Both the position numbers and the translations under genes were made by a program. 5,416 nt of DNA from Rhodospirillaceae bacterium (GTDB lineage: Bacteria; Pseudomonadota; Alphaproteobacteria; Thalassobaculales; Thalassobaculaceae), in NCBI GenBank assembly GCA_002730675.1, contig PCAV01000024.1:34247-39662 (forward strand), in the 5' to 3' direction. How positions within the stretch are numbered: the first letter of the stretch is position 1; every line of letters starts with the position of its first letter. Below are positions 1 through 5,416 of the stretch, one piece after another. Below the pieces are notes generated by a model. The model had not been told where the DNA came from. It worked only from the letters and a program-made list of their open reading frames with translations, and did no database searches.

Positions 1-581
1 CCTGGGTAAACTATCTATCAACGCCGGCTGTTTATGGTGATAGGTCTGGCGGCGTGGCTTCTGAGTTTGATGAGCCAACGCCTACATCAAAAAGGGGGGA
101 AAGGAGGCTTGCAGCAGAAAGAGCATGGATAGACACCTTCTCGGGCACCCGAGTTTCAGTCCAAATTATGAGAATTGCGGGCATCTATGGGCCTGGGAGG
201 AGCGTTATAGAACAAGTCGCGGCAGGCAGGGCCAGAATAATTGAGAAAGAAGGTCAAGTTTTTAATCGTATTCATGTCGACGACATAGGAACAAGTCTTA
301 TAGCGTCGATGTTAAGGCCGAATGATAAGCGAATATATAATTTAGCGGATGGTAACCCCTGTGCTAGCGGCGAAGTTACAAGATATGCGTGCAAATTATT
401 ACAGGTCGAACCACCAACGCCAATAAAGTTTGAGGACGCCCAGTTATCTGATATGGCCCGCTCATTTTATAGTGAGTGCAAGATTTTAGAGACTAGCCGT
501 TTAAGAAATGAATTGCTGGTTAATCTTCGATACCCATCCTACAAAGAAGGATTAAGACAGATACTTCAAGATATTAATTAA
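1..581 (+). CDS. Atypical SDR-family NAD(P)-dependent epimerase/dehydratase, C-terminal part (5' truncated)
   Basis: The open frame runs in from the left edge (first full codon at 3) and gives 192 residues up to the TAA at 579-581. The fragment opens with WVNYLSTPAVYGD, the beta-5 region of extended/atypical SDRs. It continues with RIAGIYGPGR (fragment residues 57-66), NRIHVDDIG (88-96) and YNLADGNP (112-119), all typical of the NAD-dependent epimerase/dehydratase fold and close to the YeeZ-like subgroup. The nucleotide-binding glycine motif must lie about 100 residues upstream, outside the window. Where classical members have the YxxxK catalytic pair, the aligned stretch reads RGERR (31-35), so Tyr and Lys both appear replaced; this fits an atypical SDR whose substrate cannot be read from sequence. 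A GTG at 54 is in frame but sits inside the conserved fold, after the VYGD motif, so it is not the true start. The gene converges on cobO and overlaps its stop by 4 bp. Fold assignment is confident; function is unknown. Confidence 0.88.
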   Translation, partial: WVNYLSTPAVYGDRSGGVASEFDEPTPTSKRGERRLAAERAWIDTFSGTRVSVQIMRIAGIYGPGRSVIEQVAAGRARIIEKEGQVFNRIHVDDIGTSLIASMLRPNDKRIYNLADGNPCASGEVTRYACKLLQVEPPTPIKFEDAQLSDMARSFYSECKILETSRLRNELLVNLRYPSYKEGLRQILQDIN

Positions 582-1207
582 AATTCAATACCCGCCTGAG
601 CCTTAAAGCCCGAACGAAATGGATGCTTAATCATTGTCATTTCTGTGACGAGATCCGATATTTCAATAAGTTCCTCTTTCGCGTTACGACCGGTTATAAT
701 TATGTGCAGATCTTCTCTTTTACCTTTTATTGTTTTTACTACGTCATCAATTGAAAGATAGTCATACCGCAAAACAATGTTGAGCTCGTCCAATAATATC
801 ATGGAATAACTGGGGTCTTGCATCATAACTTTAGCTTGGCTCCAAGCAGCATCAGCCGCTGCAATATCCCGGTTTAAGTCTTGAGTGTCCCACGTGAACC
901 CTTCCCCCATAGTATGCACGGTTACTTGATGGCTAAATGCCTCAAGGATTTTTTTTTCGCCTGTTTCCCATTTTCCCTTAACAAACTGAATTACCCCTAC
1001 CCGCATTCCATGTCCTAGTGCCCTGCAAACCATGCCAAAAGCAGCAGTGGATTTTCCTTTACCCTTTCCAGTATGTACAATTGTTAAGCCACCGGTTTTT
1101 GTCTTGGTCGCCATAATTTTATTGCGTGCAGCTTTCTTTTTTGCCATTTTTTCGGCGTGGCGATCGGCTTTATTATCTATTTGAGCAGTTCCTTCGTTGT
1201 GATCCAT
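578..1207 (-). CDS. cobO: Cob(I)yrinic acid a,c-diamide adenosyltransferase (corrinoid adenosyltransferase, CobO/CobA/BtuR type)
   Basis: This 209-residue cytoplasmic enzyme would transfer the 5'-deoxyadenosyl group of ATP to the cobalt of a reduced corrinoid, the adenosylation step of cobalamin synthesis or salvage (EC 2.5.1.17). It has the family's P-loop variant GKGKGKST at residues 47-54, then QFVKGKWETGE (74-84), the GEGFTWDTQD segment (101-110), LLDELN (138-143, Walker B-like) and the usual C-terminus with KHPF and AQAGIEF. The basic N-terminal arm (RHAEKM and KKKAARNKI, residues 16-31), which in the family folds over the active site, is present, so the ATG at 1205-1207 is a sensible start. 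Length is normal for the family (about 200). A consensus Shine-Dalgarno GGAGGT precedes the start. It is divergent from ribF and convergent with the SDR gene; no other cobalamin gene is visible here, so it could serve de novo synthesis or salvage. Coding-strand A9 at 949-957 encodes part of Glu-Lys-Lys-Ile without breaking the frame. Confidence 0.97.
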   Translation of the reverse strand: MDHNEGTAQIDNKADRHAEKMAKKKAARNKIMATKTKTGGLTIVHTGKGKGKSTAAFGMVCRALGHGMRVGVIQFVKGKWETGEKKILEAFSHQVTVHTMGEGFTWDTQDLNRDIAAADAAWSQAKVMMQDPSYSMILLDELNIVLRYDYLSIDDVVKTIKGKREDLHIIITGRNAKEELIEISDLVTEMTMIKHPFRSGFKAQAGIEF

Positions 1208-1213
1208 TTAATA

Positions 1214-1219
1214 ACCTCC
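1214..1219 (-). promoter_or_regulatory. Shine-Dalgarno site of cobO
   Basis: On the minus strand the sequence reads GGAGGT followed by six bases (TATTAA) and then the ATG at 1207. This is a near-consensus ribosome binding site at good spacing and fixes the cobO start. It is by far the strongest such site in the window. It begins two bases after the base of the hairpin at 1222-1253. Confidence 0.85.
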
Positions 1220-1221
1220 GT

Positions 1222-1253
1222 TCAATAGAGACGTAGTTGTTACGACTTATTGA
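1222..1253 (-). promoter_or_regulatory. Imperfect hairpin in the cobO 5' leader, abutting the Shine-Dalgarno site
   Basis: The leader RNA (minus strand) can fold as TCAATA (1253-1248) with TATTGA (1227-1222), then AG/CT (1247-1246 with 1230-1229), a single T-T mismatch (1245/1231), and CGTA/TACG (1244-1241 with 1235-1232) closing a five-base loop ACAAC (1240-1236). One base (1228) is bulged. That makes 12 Watson-Crick pairs in 32 bases, ending two bases before GGAGGT. No T-run follows, so it is not an intrinsic terminator. It has none of the conserved cobalamin riboswitch sequence. Modulation of cobO translation or mRNA stability is an inference; the pairing itself is read directly from the sequence. 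Confidence 0.45.
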
Positions 1254-1280
1254 GTACGAATCTAAAATAGAGCCTACCAA

Positions 1281-1308
1281 ATTTTATTTGAAGCAATATT
1301 TTCAACAA
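1281..1308 (-). promoter_or_regulatory. Candidate sigma-70-type promoter for cobO
   Basis: On the minus strand TTGTTG (1308-1303) is followed after 16 bases by TAAAAT (1286-1281), a 5-of-6 match to the -10 consensus with only a partial -35 match. Transcription would start about 65 bases before the cobO ATG and include the leader hairpin. The region is AT-rich and other weak matches exist, so this is only the best candidate. Confidence 0.25.
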
Positions 1309-1309
1309 A

Positions 1310-1323
1310 AACAGAATTCTGTT
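1310..1323. repeat. Perfect 14-bp palindrome in the divergent cobO-ribF intergenic region
   Basis: AACAGAATTCTGTT is identical to its own reverse complement over 14 bases, with no central spacer, so it suits a dimeric DNA-binding protein better than an RNA hairpin. It lies immediately upstream of the candidate cobO -35 box (1303-1308) and about 125 bp before the ribF start. I do not recognise it as the operator of a named regulator. Confidence 0.4.
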
Positions 1324-1446
1324 AGCATTAGATCTTTTTTTTTTCTTCATGACTAGGTATAGCAAAATGGGTTTGATGATTGCTGAAGCTATTTATTTAC
1401 TACCTTCAGTATTTATGAAAATAAAGACGACACATCGCGTTGGATT
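1324..1446 (+). other. ribF upstream region: T10 tract, weak inverted repeat, no clear promoter or Shine-Dalgarno
   Basis: This stretch must contain the start of ribF transcription unless it lies closer to cobO. It holds a run of ten T at 1335-1344. The best -35/-10 pair I can make is TTGATG (1373-1378) with TATTTA (1394-1399), spacing only 15, which is weak. CTGAAG (1383-1388) and CTTCAG (1404-1409) form an inverted repeat with a 15-base AT-rich interval; the flanks add one G-T and one T-A pair. The bases before the ATG (GCGTTGGATT) lack a purine-rich site at usable spacing. I see no FMN (RFN) riboswitch sequence. Confidence 0.3.
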
Positions 1447-2418
1447 ATGATTAATAAAATAAACAATATTCGGGTTATAAAAAACCTCTCTGAAATAGCA
1501 AATGATGATAAGAACACGGTAGCAGCAATCGGTAATTTCGATGGTGTTCATCTTGGGCACAGAAAAATCATTGAACGCGCTAAAACTATTGCAGATAGAG
1601 TGGGCGCGCGGCCCTCCGTTCTCACTTTCGAGCCTCACCCGAGAGCGTTATTTCAGACCGACGGTGTTCCATTCCGATTATCTACAAGTGTTTCAAAAGC
1701 ACGAGCGCTTTCAGAAACGGGTATAGACTTAATTTTCGAGCTCCAGTTCGACCAAACGTTTGCCCAACTCTCTGCCGAAGATTTTGTTGTCAAGGTTTTG
1801 AAGAATGGCCTTCAATTAAATCATGTTGTTTGTGGTTACGATTTTGTCTTTGGTCATCGTCGAAGAGGAACAGCTGAAATACTAGAAACGTTAGGCAGTC
1901 AAGTTGGTATAGGGGTTACGACAATCCCGGCAGTTTCGGAGAAAGATGGAGCAGTTTACTCCTCAACCAGAGTGAGGCAATGCTTAGCGGAGGGAGATCC
2001 TATCGGTGCATCAGAGCTCTTGGGCCGGCCGTGGTCATTTTCTGCGTTTGTTGAGACGGGAGACCAACGAGGAAGAACAATTGGGTTTCCTACGTGCAAT
2101 TTGCGACTAGATAATTTGGTTCAACCGTCCCATGGCGTTTATGCCGTTTTTGTTCAAATAGAAAGCGAAGCTAAATGGTTGCCAGGCGTGGCAAATTTTG
2201 GAAGGCGACCAACGGTTAATGATCGTGGCGCCTTATTTGAAGTGAATTTGTTCGACATAGAGCGCGATTTATATAATAAACGCCTCACAGTGTGTATTAT
2301 GGATTTTATAAGACCGGAATTAAAGTTCGACGGATTAGATGCGTTAAAAACTCAAATAGCGGTGGACGCGGCCAGTGCGAGAGCCACTCTTGCAAATTGC
2401 AGGGTGCCTCAATATTAA
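1447..2418 (+). CDS. ribF: Bifunctional riboflavin kinase / FAD synthetase
   Basis: This 323-residue cytoplasmic enzyme phosphorylates riboflavin to FMN (EC 2.7.1.26) and adenylylates FMN to FAD (EC 2.7.7.2). The N-terminal nucleotidyltransferase domain (about 1-185) has GNFDGVHLGH (29-38), TFEPHP (60-65), GYDFVFGHRRRG (130-141) and SSTRVR (172-177). The C-terminal flavokinase domain (about 190-318) has GRTIGFPTCNL (209-219) with the PTxN metal/ATP motif, GVANFGRRPTV (247-257) and FEVNLFD (264-270) with the likely catalytic Glu265. Length is typical for the bifunctional form. The start is the only ATG/GTG/TTG available: the frame upstream closes at a TGA (1384-1386) with no alternative between, though a few residues longer than relatives and without a Shine-Dalgarno. 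It is the first gene of a co-directional ribF-ileS-lspA set, ending 10 bp before ileS. Confidence 0.97.
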   Translation: MINKINNIRVIKNLSEIANDDKNTVAAIGNFDGVHLGHRKIIERAKTIADRVGARPSVLTFEPHPRALFQTDGVPFRLSTSVSKARALSETGIDLIFELQFDQTFAQLSAEDFVVKVLKNGLQLNHVVCGYDFVFGHRRRGTAEILETLGSQVGIGVTTIPAVSEKDGAVYSSTRVRQCLAEGDPIGASELLGRPWSFSAFVETGDQRGRTIGFPTCNLRLDNLVQPSHGVYAVFVQIESEAKWLPGVANFGRRPTVNDRGALFEVNLFDIERDLYNKRLTVCIMDFIRPELKFDGLDALKTQIAVDAASARATLANCRVPQY

Positions 2419-2419
2419 C

Positions 2420-2424
2420 GGAAA
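2420..2424 (+). promoter_or_regulatory. Weak ribosome binding site that sets the ileS start
   Basis: GGAAA sits in the 10-bp gap between the ribF stop and the ATG at 2429, with four bases between. It is short and close, but it supports the ATG over an in-frame GTG at 2375, which would add 18 residues overlapping the end of ribF and not resembling an IleRS N-terminus. Translational coupling with ribF is likely. Confidence 0.4.
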
Positions 2425-2428
2425 TGCG

Positions 2429-5257
2429 ATGACTATAGACTACAAAGATACAATTTTTCTCCCAAAAACAAGCTTCCCTATGCGGGCAGGCCTACCGAAA
2501 CGAGAGCCAGAAATCTTGGCGGAATGGGAAAAGATTGGCCTCGAGCAAAGAATACGTAGTGACAGAAAAGGAAAAGAAAAATTCATTCTTCACGATGGGC
2601 CTCCTTATGCTAATGGCCACCTGCACATGGGACACGCCTTAAACAAGGTATTGAAGGATGTAATAAACAGGTCGCAGCAGATGTTGGGTAAGGACGCCAA
2701 CTATGTACCGGGCTGGGATTGCCATGGTCTTCCCATAGAGTGGAAAATCGAAGAGGAATATCGGGCTAAGGGGCAGGATAAAGATAGTGTGCCTATTTTA
2801 GAATTCCGGAAGCAATGCCGAGACTTTGCAGAAGAATGGGTTAAAGTTCAGACGGCCGAGTTCAAACGCCTTGGTGTTACAGGCACTTGGGATAATCCCT
2901 ACACCACAATGAGTTTTAATGCGGAAGCTCAAATCTCAAGAGAGCTTGGAAAATTTTTAATGAACGGTGGATTGTACAAAGGTGCAAAACCAGTTCTTTG
3001 GTCTGCGGTTGAAAAAACAGCTCTAGCCGACGCGGAAGTTGAATATCACGATCACAAGTCGACAACAATTCATGTGAGATTTCCAGTCGTAGAGACATCG
3101 GACCCTATATTGAATGGTGCTTCAGTTATTATATGGACGACCACACCGTGGACAATTCCAGGTAATAAGGCGGTTGCCTATGGTGAAGAATATGAGTACG
3201 GGGTTTATGAAGTTGTAGATGTTGATGATGAGAGCACAGCAATTATTGGGGAAAAGATTGTTGTTGGTATCGAACTTTTAGATGATGTTAAAAGTGCCGC
3301 GAAAATTCTAAACGTAACTAAATTGGCCTCGTTGAAGGGGACAGATTTTGAAAAAACTAGGCTGTCACATCCATTAAAAACTGACGGCTATAATTTTACG
3401 GTCCCTATGTTGCCGGCAGACTTCGTGACGACAGATCAGGGGAGCGGCTTTGTTCATATAGCACCTGGAGCAGGGGCAGATGACTTCGAGTTGGGTCTGA
3501 GGCACGGGTTAGAAGTTGTAACCAATGTCGATGATGCGGGGAAGTTTTACGATCATATTCCTCTGGTAGCAGGACTGGATGTTTTAAAAGATAATTACAA
3601 GATTGCAATGATCGTAAAAGAAGCAGGAGCGCTGTTAGCTGTCGGTCGCCTTACGCATAGTTATCCGCACTCTTGGCGATCGAAGGCACCTTTGATATTT
3701 CGAACTACCCCACAATGGTTCATTTCAATGGAAAACAATGAACTTAGAAATGTTGCTCTAGATGCCATAGATGCTACACGTTTCGTCCCGGGCAGAGGTA
3801 AAAATAGATTAAGGACTATGATCGAGCAACGTCCAGACTGGTGTGTTTCTCGGCAAAGGGCATGGGGTGTTCCAATTACAATTTTCATCAATAAGGAAAC
3901 GGGTGAACCCTTAAAGGATCAGAAAGTAATTGACAGGATAGGCGATATATTTGAGGTGGAGGGTTCCGACGCTTGGTATTCGAGTGACCCGCAGCGTTTT
4001 CTTGGGGACAAATATGATGCAAATGATTACGAGCAAATTACAGATATAGTTGAAGTTTGGTTCGATAGCGGTTCGACCCATGCTTTTGTTTTGGAGGGTC
4101 GGCCCGAATTAAAATGGCCTGCTTCCCTTTATCTTGAAGGGTCTGACCAACATCGAGGTTGGTTTCACACCTCTCTTTTACAATCTAGTGGCACACGAGG
4201 ACGTGCACCATTTGAGGCAGTTCTAACTCACGGATTTGTGCTAGATGAGTCTGGCAGAAAAATGTCGAAATCAATGGGTAATGTGACAGCACCACAAGAT
4301 ATTATAGAGCGGAATGGTGCAGACATTTTACGTTTGTGGGTAGTGGGCTCGGACTATTCTGAAGATCTTAGAATTGGTCCAGAAATACTCAAACGGCAGA
4401 TAGACCTTTATAGAAGATTACGAAATACACTGCGTTACGTTATTGGAAACCTGAGTGATTTTTCTGATAATGAATTAATAGATTTTGACCAAATGCCAGA
4501 ATTGGAAAGGTGGGTTCTCCATAGAATTTCTGAACTGGATATAATTATCAGAAAAGACATTGAGAATTTTGACTTTCATAATTTATTTCAACAGTTACAT
4601 AATTTTTGCTCTGTTGACTTGTCTGCTTTCTATTTCGATATTAGAAAAGATGTACTGTACTGCGATCCCTTAATGTCGCACAGAAGACGCTCAACGCGCA
4701 CTGTATTAGATATTTTGTTTAGGTGCCTCACGACATGGCTAGCGCCTATTCTTTGTTTCACTGCTGAAGAAGCATGGCAGGCTCGAATTGGCAATTCGAA
4801 GAAATCGGTTCACTTAGAGACGTTTGCCGACATACCAAACAGCTGGAACAATCCAGACTTGGCTGTTAAATGGTCCATCATTCGTGACGTTCGTAAAGTT
4901 GTAACTGGAGCTCTGGAATTAGAGCGCTCGGAAAAAAGAATCGGTTCTTCATTGCAGGCAAAGCCCACTGTTTACATGGATAAAAATGCGTTGCAAACTT
5001 TTCAAGGGCTAGATGCAGAGGATATTTTTATTACTTCTGGCGTGAATTTGGAAGAAGGTGACGGCCCGGATGATGCTTTCAGAATTGACGAGATTCAAAA
5101 CGTTTCTGTAGTTCAAGGGTCGGCGGATGGAGAAAAGTGTGAACGTTGCTGGAAAATTCTTCCTGAAGTAGGGAAAAAAGGTAAGCCAATATGTAATCGT
5201 TGCGAAGATGCGGTAGCCGAACTTCATGAAAAAAGTTTCGAAATCAAACAGGTATAG
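2429..5257 (+). CDS. ileS: Isoleucyl-tRNA synthetase
   Basis: This complete 942-residue class I synthetase charges tRNA-Ile with isoleucine in the cytoplasm (EC 6.1.1.5). The N-terminus (MTIDYKDTIFLPKTSFPMR) is typical of bacterial IleRS. The catalytic core shows DGPPYANGHLHMGH (56-69, HIGH-box variant HMGH), DWCVSRQRAWG (470-480), SDQHRGWF (572-579) and KMSKS (611-615). The inserted CP1 editing domain (about 195-395) has WTTTPWTIPGN (236-246) and GSGFVHIAPGAGADDFE (338-354). Its His343 and Asp352 correspond to the E. coli editing residues His333 and Asp342, but the APGHG motif reads APGAG (Ala348). The anticodon-binding helical domain follows (about 660-850). At the C-terminus four cysteines (C904, C907, C922, C925) form the zinc-binding module of the E. 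coli-like type 1 enzyme. Length is normal and no frame break is seen. It follows ribF by 10 bp, and its 3' end probably overlaps lspA. Confidence 0.98.
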   Translation: MTIDYKDTIFLPKTSFPMRAGLPKREPEILAEWEKIGLEQRIRSDRKGKEKFILHDGPPYANGHLHMGHALNKVLKDVINRSQQMLGKDANYVPGWDCHGLPIEWKIEEEYRAKGQDKDSVPILEFRKQCRDFAEEWVKVQTAEFKRLGVTGTWDNPYTTMSFNAEAQISRELGKFLMNGGLYKGAKPVLWSAVEKTALADAEVEYHDHKSTTIHVRFPVVETSDPILNGASVIIWTTTPWTIPGNKAVAYGEEYEYGVYEVVDVDDESTAIIGEKIVVGIELLDDVKSAAKILNVTKLASLKGTDFEKTRLSHPLKTDGYNFTVPMLPADFVTTDQGSGFVHIAPGAGADDFELGLRHGLEVVTNVDDAGKFYDHIPLVAGLDVLKDNYKIAMIVKEAGALLAVGRLTHSYPHSWRSKAPLIFRTTPQWFISMENNELRNVALDAIDATRFVPGRGKNRLRTMIEQRPDWCVSRQRAWGVPITIFINKETGEPLKDQKVIDRIGDIFEVEGSDAWYSSDPQRFLGDKYDANDYEQITDIVEVWFDSGSTHAFVLEGRPELKWPASLYLEGSDQHRGWFHTSLLQSSGTRGRAPFEAVLTHGFVLDESGRKMSKSMGNVTAPQDIIERNGADILRLWVVGSDYSEDLRIGPEILKRQIDLYRRLRNTLRYVIGNLSDFSDNELIDFDQMPELERWVLHRISELDIIIRKDIENFDFHNLFQQLHNFCSVDLSAFYFDIRKDVLYCDPLMSHRRRSTRTVLDILFRCLTTWLAPILCFTAEEAWQARIGNSKKSVHLETFADIPNSWNNPDLAVKWSIIRDVRKVVTGALELERSEKRIGSSLQAKPTVYMDKNALQTFQGLDAEDIFITSGVNLEEGDGPDDAFRIDEIQNVSVVQGSADGEKCERCWKILPEVGKKGKPICNRCEDAVAELHEKSFEIKQV

Positions 5258-5416
5258 ATTGCCCGCCAATTTTTTATTCCTCTCTGCTTTGATAGTTGCG
5301 GCTGATCAACTTACGAAGCACTGGGCTTTTGAAGCCCTGTTTCTTCCAAACACTAGTTTCAAGGTTTTTTCCTTTTTGAATCTAGTTCCGGTCTGGAACA
5401 GAGGCGTTAGTTTTGG
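5226..5416 (+). CDS. lspA: Lipoprotein signal peptidase (signal peptidase II), N-terminal part (3' truncated)
   Basis: The visible 63 codons encode the start of the inner-membrane aspartyl peptidase that removes signal peptides from lipidated prolipoproteins (EC 3.4.23.36). From the ATG at 5226 the protein begins with a basic stretch (K2, K3, K6, R9, R11), then a first membrane segment (about 15-26), the conserved DQLTK box (27-31), an amphipathic/periplasmic part and NRGVSF (58-63), the conserved N-x-G-x-x-F box, in the form usual in alphaproteobacteria. The two catalytic aspartates lie in the missing C-terminal half. The ATG would overlap ileS by 32 bp in another frame; it gives the expected positive-inside N-terminus. 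A TTG at 5259, just after the ileS stop and preceded by AGG at 5250-5252, is the alternative and would drop 11 residues. Identity is firm; the start is uncertain. Confidence 0.9.
   Translation, partial: MKKVSKSNRYRLPANFLFLSALIVAADQLTKHWAFEALFLPNTSFKVFSFLNLVPVWNRGVSF

Noticed and set aside
54..581. Complete small SDR-like gene starting at GTG 54
   Set aside because: The frame is open to the window edge and the codons before 54 encode the conserved YLST..VYGD segment, so the gene is truncated by the window.
1208..1330. Cobalamin riboswitch upstream of cobO
   Set aside because: I found no B12-box-like sequence (AGCCAGGAGACC type) on the minus strand, and the leader is short and AT-rich.
1310..1344. 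Intrinsic terminator made of the palindrome plus the T10 tract
   Set aside because: The palindrome has no loop, is AT-rich, and is separated from the T-run by 11 bases; no gene on the plus strand ends there.
1324..1446. FMN (RFN) riboswitch upstream of ribF
   Set aside because: None of the conserved RFN segments is visible, and there is too little GC-rich paired sequence.
1393..1638. Minus-strand 81-residue reading frame opposite the start of ribF
   Set aside because: It runs antisense to the conserved RibF N-terminus, has no recognisable domain, and looks like a shadow frame.
2375..2428. N-terminal extension of ileS from GTG 2375
   Set aside because: It overlaps the end of ribF and the 18 added residues do not resemble IleRS; the ATG at 2429 gives the family N-terminus and has a weak ribosome site.
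5009..5269. Minus-strand 86-residue reading frame opposite the end of ileS
   Set aside because: It is antisense to the conserved zinc-binding C-terminus of IleRS and has no recognisable features.

Overview
The window looks like a piece of a moderately AT-rich alphaproteobacterial chromosome (GC content was not computed). Pointers are the LspA 'VWNRGVSFG' motif, the CobO N-terminus rich in RHAEKM/KKKAARNKI-type sequence, an atypical SDR of the 'YLST..VYGD..GG' kind, and the co-directional ribF-ileS-lspA order. The lineage is inferred from remembered family features, not from a search. I see no mobile element, CRISPR array, tRNA, rRNA or phage gene.

Layout: (1) 1-581, plus strand, is the C-terminal two thirds of an atypical short-chain dehydrogenase/epimerase whose N-terminus lies outside the window. 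(2) 578-1207, minus strand, is cobO, the corrinoid adenosyltransferase; it converges on the SDR gene and the two stop codons overlap in one TTAA. (3) 1208-1446 is a 239-bp divergent intergenic region. It holds a strong cobO Shine-Dalgarno site, an imperfect hairpin abutting that site, a weak cobO promoter candidate, a 14-bp perfect palindrome, a T10 tract and a poorly defined ribF leader. (4) 1447-2418, plus, is ribF, the bifunctional riboflavin kinase/FAD synthetase. (5) 2429-5257, plus, is ileS, isoleucyl-tRNA synthetase, complete. (6) 5226-5416, plus, is the start of lspA, lipoprotein signal peptidase, cut by the window edge.

ribF, ileS and lspA are tightly packed (10-bp gap, then a probable 32-bp overlap) and are very likely one transcript. 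This matches the long-known ribF-ileS-lspA cluster of proteobacteria, which joins flavin cofactor synthesis, translation and lipoprotein maturation without an obvious pathway link. cobO is transcribed away from this operon.

The genes are mostly ordinary housekeeping genes and I find no evidence for a new multi-gene system. The points most worth checking are the cobO leader hairpin, the palindrome in the divergent region, a His-to-Ala change in a conserved editing-domain motif of IleRS, and the embedded start of lspA.
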